From the NCBI GenBank assembly GCA_946479905.1, contig CAMLIA010000102.1, forward strand, positions 1-15,283: DNA of 15,283 bases, read 5' to 3'. Below the pieces are notes generated by a model. That model had not been told where the DNA came from. It was given only the letters and a program-made list of their open reading frames with translations, and searched no databases. Both the position numbers and the translations under genes were made by a program. The DNA is from an uncultured Frankiales bacterium. GTDB lineage: Bacteria > Actinomycetota > Actinomycetes > Mycobacteriales > SCTD01. Numbering within the stretch: the stretch's first letter is position 1; each line of letters opens with the position of its first letter. Shown in pieces: positions 13,230 through 15,283 of this stretch.

Positions 13230-14077
13230 TGCACGTACGACGCATCACCGAGCACCCGCCCACGCACCCGGCGGCGGGGCGACTCGGCCGGCACGTCCGC
13301 CACGACCCCCGCTCGCTCGCCTACCGGTATCCGGCCCGGTCGCTCGGCGCCCTGCGGAGCGTCCGGCACGCGCGGCACATCCCCGTCCTGGACCAGGGCG
13401 ACCTCGGCAGCTGCACCGGCAACGCCGCCGAGGGCTGTGTCGGCACGGGCGCGCTGTTCGACGCGATCCCCGCGGACCTGCCCGCCCGGCCGTCGACCAC
13501 GAACGCGGACGCCGACGAGGAGCAGGCCCGCGCGCTGTACTCCGCGGCGACCGCCCTGGACGACTACGACGGCGAGTGGCCGCCGGTCGACACCGGCAGC
13601 GATGGCCTGTCCGTGGCGAAGGCCGCGCAGCGGGCCGGGCTGATCTCCGGCTACCAGCACGCCACGTCACTGGAGGCCGCCCTGGCGGCGCTCGCCGACC
13701 AGCCGGTGATCGCAGGGATTTCCTGGTACGACTCGTTCGACGAGCCGGGCCGGACGGGCCTGATCCGCATCGCGCGGGGCGCGTCCGTGCGCGGCGGTCA
13801 CGAGATCTGCCTCGATCAGCTCGACGTCGAGCACCGGCTGATCTGGTTCACGAACTCCTGGGGCGAGGGCTGGGGCATGAACGGCCGGGCCTGCATCGGC
13901 TGGGACGACTTCGGCCGGCTCCTCGACGAGCAGGGCGACGTGACGGTGTTCACCGCCGCAAGCCAGCCCCCACCGACCCCGGCGCCGGACCCGGGCGGGG
14001 ACCTGGCCGGGTGCCTCGGAACCGCACTCCAGGCCATCCAGAAGGCCCTGGACATCGTGAAGGGAAAGACTCCATGA
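13229..14077 (+). CDS. Papain-like cysteine peptidase (family C1)
   Basis: This gene encodes 282 aa; the ATG overlaps the previous stop and GGAGG (13217-13221) lies 7 nt away. The papain triad is complete: Gln56 and Cys62 in LDQGDLGSCTGNAAEG, His191 in RGGHEICL, and Asn209 in WFTNSWGEGWG. The N-terminal 50 residues (GRHVRHDPRSLAYRYP) resemble a very short pro-segment. No signal peptide or anchor is visible. After residue 235 a Pro-rich stretch (PPPTPAPDPGGD) leads to a helical end (LGTALQAIQKALDIVKG). C1 peptidases recur in actinophages near lysis genes. The target is unknown: cell wall cross-bridges, phage proteins or host proteins are all possible. The next gene overlaps its end (ATGA). Confidence 0.85.
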   Translation: MHVRRITEHPPTHPAAGRLGRHVRHDPRSLAYRYPARSLGALRSVRHARHIPVLDQGDLGSCTGNAAEGCVGTGALFDAIPADLPARPSTTNADADEEQARALYSAATALDDYDGEWPPVDTGSDGLSVAKAAQRAGLISGYQHATSLEAALAALADQPVIAGISWYDSFDEPGRTGLIRIARGASVRGGHEICLDQLDVEHRLIWFTNSWGEGWGMNGRACIGWDDFGRLLDEQGDVTVFTAASQPPPTPAPDPGGDLAGCLGTALQAIQKALDIVKGKTP

Positions 14078-14280
14078 GGTACGCGAAGTTCATCGTCGCG
14101 GCGATCGCCGCAGGCGTCATCGCGCTCCAGACGGCGCTGACCGACAGCAACGTCACGCTCGCCGAGTGGGTGACGATCGGCCTGGCCGTCCTGGGCGCCC
14201 TCGGCGTGTACGCGATCCCGAACACCCCGCCGATCCCGGACGCTCCTCCGGCCGAGAACTACCGCCGTCCTGGCGTGTAG
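14074..14280 (+). CDS. Two-helix membrane protein, holin-like
   Basis: This gene encodes 68 aa; the ATG overlaps the peptidase stop codon, with GAAGGGA at 14059-14065. Two hydrophobic helices are evident: AKFIVAAIAAGVIALQTAL (residues 4-22) and WVTIGLAVLGALGVYAIPN (32-50), separated by a short loop (TDSNVTLAE). A Pro-rich end (TPPIPDAPPAENYRRPG) follows. Small actinophage proteins with the phrase TLAEWVTIGLA are often annotated as holins. The gene is the last of the plus-strand operon and lies directly before a strong terminator. Together with the protein at 10581 it gives two holin candidates; which one makes the lethal hole cannot be told from sequence. Confidence 0.7.
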   Translation: MRYAKFIVAAIAAGVIALQTALTDSNVTLAEWVTIGLAVLGALGVYAIPNTPPIPDAPPAENYRRPGV

Positions 14281-14305
14281 CGCTCGCGCCTCCCGGCAGC
14301 ACGGA

Positions 14306-14333
14306 GCCCCGCCCTCCTTCGGGAGGGCGGGGC
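14306..14333 (+). terminator. Strong hairpin terminator of the late operon
   Basis: A perfect 12-bp GC-rich stem (GCCCCGCCCTCC at 14306-14317, GGAGGGCGGGGC at 14322-14333) closes a TTCG tetraloop and is followed by TTCTTCG. It starts 25 nt after the last plus-strand stop codon. The stem could also act on minus-strand transcripts. Confidence 0.85.
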
Positions 14334-14370
14334 TTCTTCGTCGTGCCCGCAGGCTCATACCATGATCGGA

Positions 14371-14417
14371 AACGACCCCCGGCCTCCCGTCTGCTGCTCG
14401 GGAGGGCGGGGGCCGTT
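14371..14417 (-). terminator. Long imperfect hairpin, likely terminator of minus-strand genes
   Basis: Two 19-nt arms (14371-14389 and 14399-14417) pair at 17 positions around a 9-nt loop. It begins 5 nt after the stop codon of the 40-aa minus-strand gene. No U-rich run follows on the minus strand, which is common in high-GC actinobacteria. Its TCGGGAGGGCGGGG (14398-14411) repeats a stretch of the plus-strand terminator (14319-14332). Confidence 0.65.
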
Positions 14418-14422
14418 GCGCG

Positions 14423-14545
14423 TCAGGCGCTGCTGCCGGAGCCCGGACAGGTCGCCCGGCTACCGTCCGGCTTCTGGTGGGTGGTGATCGTCCCACCGCT
14501 GACGCCTACGCGCTGCCCACAGCTGGGGCATAAGGTGCTCGCCAT
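14423..14545 (-). CDS. 40-aa zinc-finger-like protein
   Basis: The ATG is at 14545-14543 on the minus strand and the stop at 14425-14423. It has the best ribosome binding site of the minus-strand group: AGGAGG opposite 14554-14559, 8 nt before the ATG and inside the end of the upstream gene. The protein begins MASTLCPSCGQRVGVSGGT and has Cys6, Cys9, His23 and Cys33, spaced C-x2-C-x13-H-x9-C, as in a tiny zinc ribbon; the ending is CPGSGSSA. I recall small proteins with CPxCG, a middle His and CPGSG in actinophages and Streptomyces. It may bind nucleic acid or protein. It is cotranscribed with the 161-aa gene. Confidence 0.7.
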   Translation of the reverse strand: MASTLCPSCGQRVGVSGGTITTHQKPDGSRATCPGSGSSA

Positions 14546-14548
14546 TCG

Positions 14549-15034
14549 CTACACCTCCTCTCTCTGCTGGAAATCACCCCCCGGCGCTCCGCCGGCGGCA
14601 GCCATCTGACGGAACAGCCCGAACACGGCCGCTCCGTTGTGGAACCGGACCCGGATGCCGTACGGCTGCTGATCGGATCCGAGCTTGGGGTCCTGGGAGT
14701 AGCCGGCAACGTCGAGGATCTCCTCGTGCCCGGCGTTGTTCAGCAGAGCGGCCAGGTGCTGCTCGACGTCCCGGGTCCGTAGCCGGCCGGACGTCGCGAG
14801 CTCCGGCACCTTGACCGGCTCGGGCGGTGCCCCGGTGACGACCTTGTCCTCACCGGACCCATCGGAGCCGGGCGGAGCGGTCCCGACCCACTGGATGATG
14901 ATCTGCGCGCCCGTGGCGAGGCGTATGCGGCTGACGCAGGGAACGCTCTTGATCTCCTGTTCGGTCACCTCGGCGATCGCGGGACTGGCCGCGAGCACGG
15001 GCATGGCCCATTCGGCGAATCGTTTCGGCTTCAT
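14549..15034 (-). CDS. 161-aa protein, function unknown
   Basis: ATG 15034-15032 is chosen because GAGAG lies just upstream and the earlier in-frame part (to 15178) crosses a strong hairpin. The start KPKRFAEWAMPVLAASPAIA is mildly hydrophobic but lacks a clear signal cleavage site or membrane helix. Next comes IRLATGAQIIIQWVGTAPPG, a low-complexity linker (GSDGSGEDKVVTGAPPEPVK), a helical segment (TRDVEQHLAALLNNAGHEEI) and YGIRVRFHNGAAVFGLFRQM. The strand pairs resemble a small two-part alpha/beta protein. I do not recognise the family. It shares a transcript with the 40-aa zinc-finger gene and follows an inverted repeat at 15061-15073 that may control it. Confidence 0.65.
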   Translation of the reverse strand: MKPKRFAEWAMPVLAASPAIAEVTEQEIKSVPCVSRIRLATGAQIIIQWVGTAPPGSDGSGEDKVVTGAPPEPVKVPELATSGRLRTRDVEQHLAALLNNAGHEEILDVAGYSQDPKLGSDQQPYGIRVRFHNGAAVFGLFRQMAAAGGAPGGDFQQREEV

Positions 15035-15060
15035 GATCTCTCGGTGGCGGTGGTGGGTTG

Positions 15061-15073
15061 ACCGTGTCACGGT
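15061..15073. promoter_or_regulatory. Inverted repeat, possible operator
   Basis: ACCGTG-T-CACGGT is a perfect 6-1-6 inverted repeat located 27 nt ahead of the start codon of the 161-aa minus-strand gene. It lies between that gene and the upstream terminator, where its promoter must be. A binding site for a dimeric repressor is possible. No clear -35/-10 pair is visible. Confidence 0.35.
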
Positions 15074-15084
15074 AGCGCCCGAGG

Positions 15085-15124
15085 GCGAGCGGCCCCGGCA
15101 GACGTCGCCGTTAGGGCCGCTCGC
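15085..15124 (-). terminator. Strong hairpin terminator after the DUF397-like ORF
   Basis: An 11-bp perfect stem (GCGAGCGGCCC at 15085-15095, GGGCCGCTCGC at 15114-15124) continues inward with four more pairs (15096-15099 with 15107-15110) past a TTA bulge. It starts 7 nt after the stop codon of the 34-aa minus-strand ORF and separates it from the 161-aa gene. Confidence 0.7.
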
Positions 15125-15131
15125 GTGCCGG

Positions 15132-15236
15132 TCAGGCGGCGCGGTTCTCCGCCACTCCGATGACGGCGACCTCGACACAGCAGCCGGTTGCTCCGCTGCG
15201 GCTGCTCTTGGCCCAGCTGATTCCGTTCGTGTTCAT
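15132..15236 (-). CDS. Short DUF397-like protein (truncated)
   Basis: The ATG is at 15236-15234 on the minus strand and GGGAG and GAGGAG lie upstream. The 34 residues include ISWAKSSRSGATGCCVEVAV, the N-terminal signature of DUF397 proteins (W-x-KSS-x-SG followed by CVEVA), which are usually about 60 aa. The usual second half with its VRDSKDP-type motif is missing; the ORF ends VAENRAA. A strong terminator follows within 7 nt, so the shortened gene has a clean end. DUF397 proteins normally act as partners of XRE-family regulators in actinomycetes; such a gene would be expected just beyond the right edge. Host DNA or a phage regulatory gene are both possible. Confidence 0.6.
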   Translation of the reverse strand: MNTNGISWAKSSRSGATGCCVEVAVIGVAENRAA

Positions 15237-15283
15237 GGACTCCCTCTCTCCTCGGGTGATGTGGTGCCACGGCCCCGGGAGCC

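Noticed and set aside
14166..14609. Plus-strand frame through the intergenic hairpins
   Set aside because: It begins inside the holin-like gene, passes through both terminators and lies antisense to the 40-aa zinc-finger gene, which has much better support.
1..15283. CRISPR array, tRNA, integrase and attachment site
   Set aside because: I saw no regularly spaced repeats, no cloverleaf with a CCA-type end, and no recombinase motifs. A short att core could be present but cannot be recognised without the other junction.

Overview
The window is high-GC actinobacterial DNA with strong G/C preference in third codon positions and frequent GTG starts. It carries the tail and lysis modules of a siphovirus-type phage or prophage. 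The gene order and many protein signatures resemble phages and prophages of Streptomyces and related actinomycetes; this attribution is from memory of the families, not from a search. I found no integrase, tRNA, att site or CRISPR array, so free phage and integrated prophage cannot be told apart.

Bases 1-4157 hold, all on the plus strand, the head-tail connector (its 5' end lies outside the window), a tail-terminator-like protein, an HK97 gp10-like neck protein, a beta-rich protein of unknown role, a small charged protein, the tail tube protein, a small unknown protein, and the tail assembly chaperones. Genes are packed with ATGA, TGATG or GTGA overlaps, as expected of one long late operon. 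The chaperone is a G/G-T pair made by -1 frameshifting on GGGAAAT followed by a GC hairpin, so the T half has no start codon of its own.

Bases 4141-10465 hold the tape measure protein (864 aa), a 1070-aa multidomain minor tail protein with adhesin-like, LamG-like and carbohydrate-binding-like parts, and a 169-aa fibre-like protein. Together they set tail length and probably recognise the host surface.

Bases 10581-14280 form the lysis cassette and accessory genes: two small membrane proteins (the first a holin candidate with an unresolved reading frame at its end), a CHAP-domain lysin, a DUF1906 endolysin with a likely internal start for its C-terminal domain, a small Cys-containing protein, a 76-aa conserved phage protein, a papain-like cysteine peptidase and a two-helix holin-like protein. 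A 12-bp GC hairpin ends this transcription unit.

Bases 14371-15236 are transcribed in the opposite direction. From right to left they hold a 34-aa truncated DUF397-like ORF with its own hairpin terminator, an inverted-repeat operator candidate, a 161-aa unknown gene, a 40-aa zinc-finger-like gene, and a long imperfect hairpin facing the plus-strand terminator. This part may be a regulatory arm of the phage or flanking host DNA.

The least expected observations are a 66-bp gap-free similarity between the tail tube gene and the gene after it, a codon-phase switch in the holin-like gene, a lysin linker present in both adjacent lysin genes with an internal ribosome binding site in one copy, and a carbohydrate-binding-like domain inserted into the conserved end of the minor tail protein.
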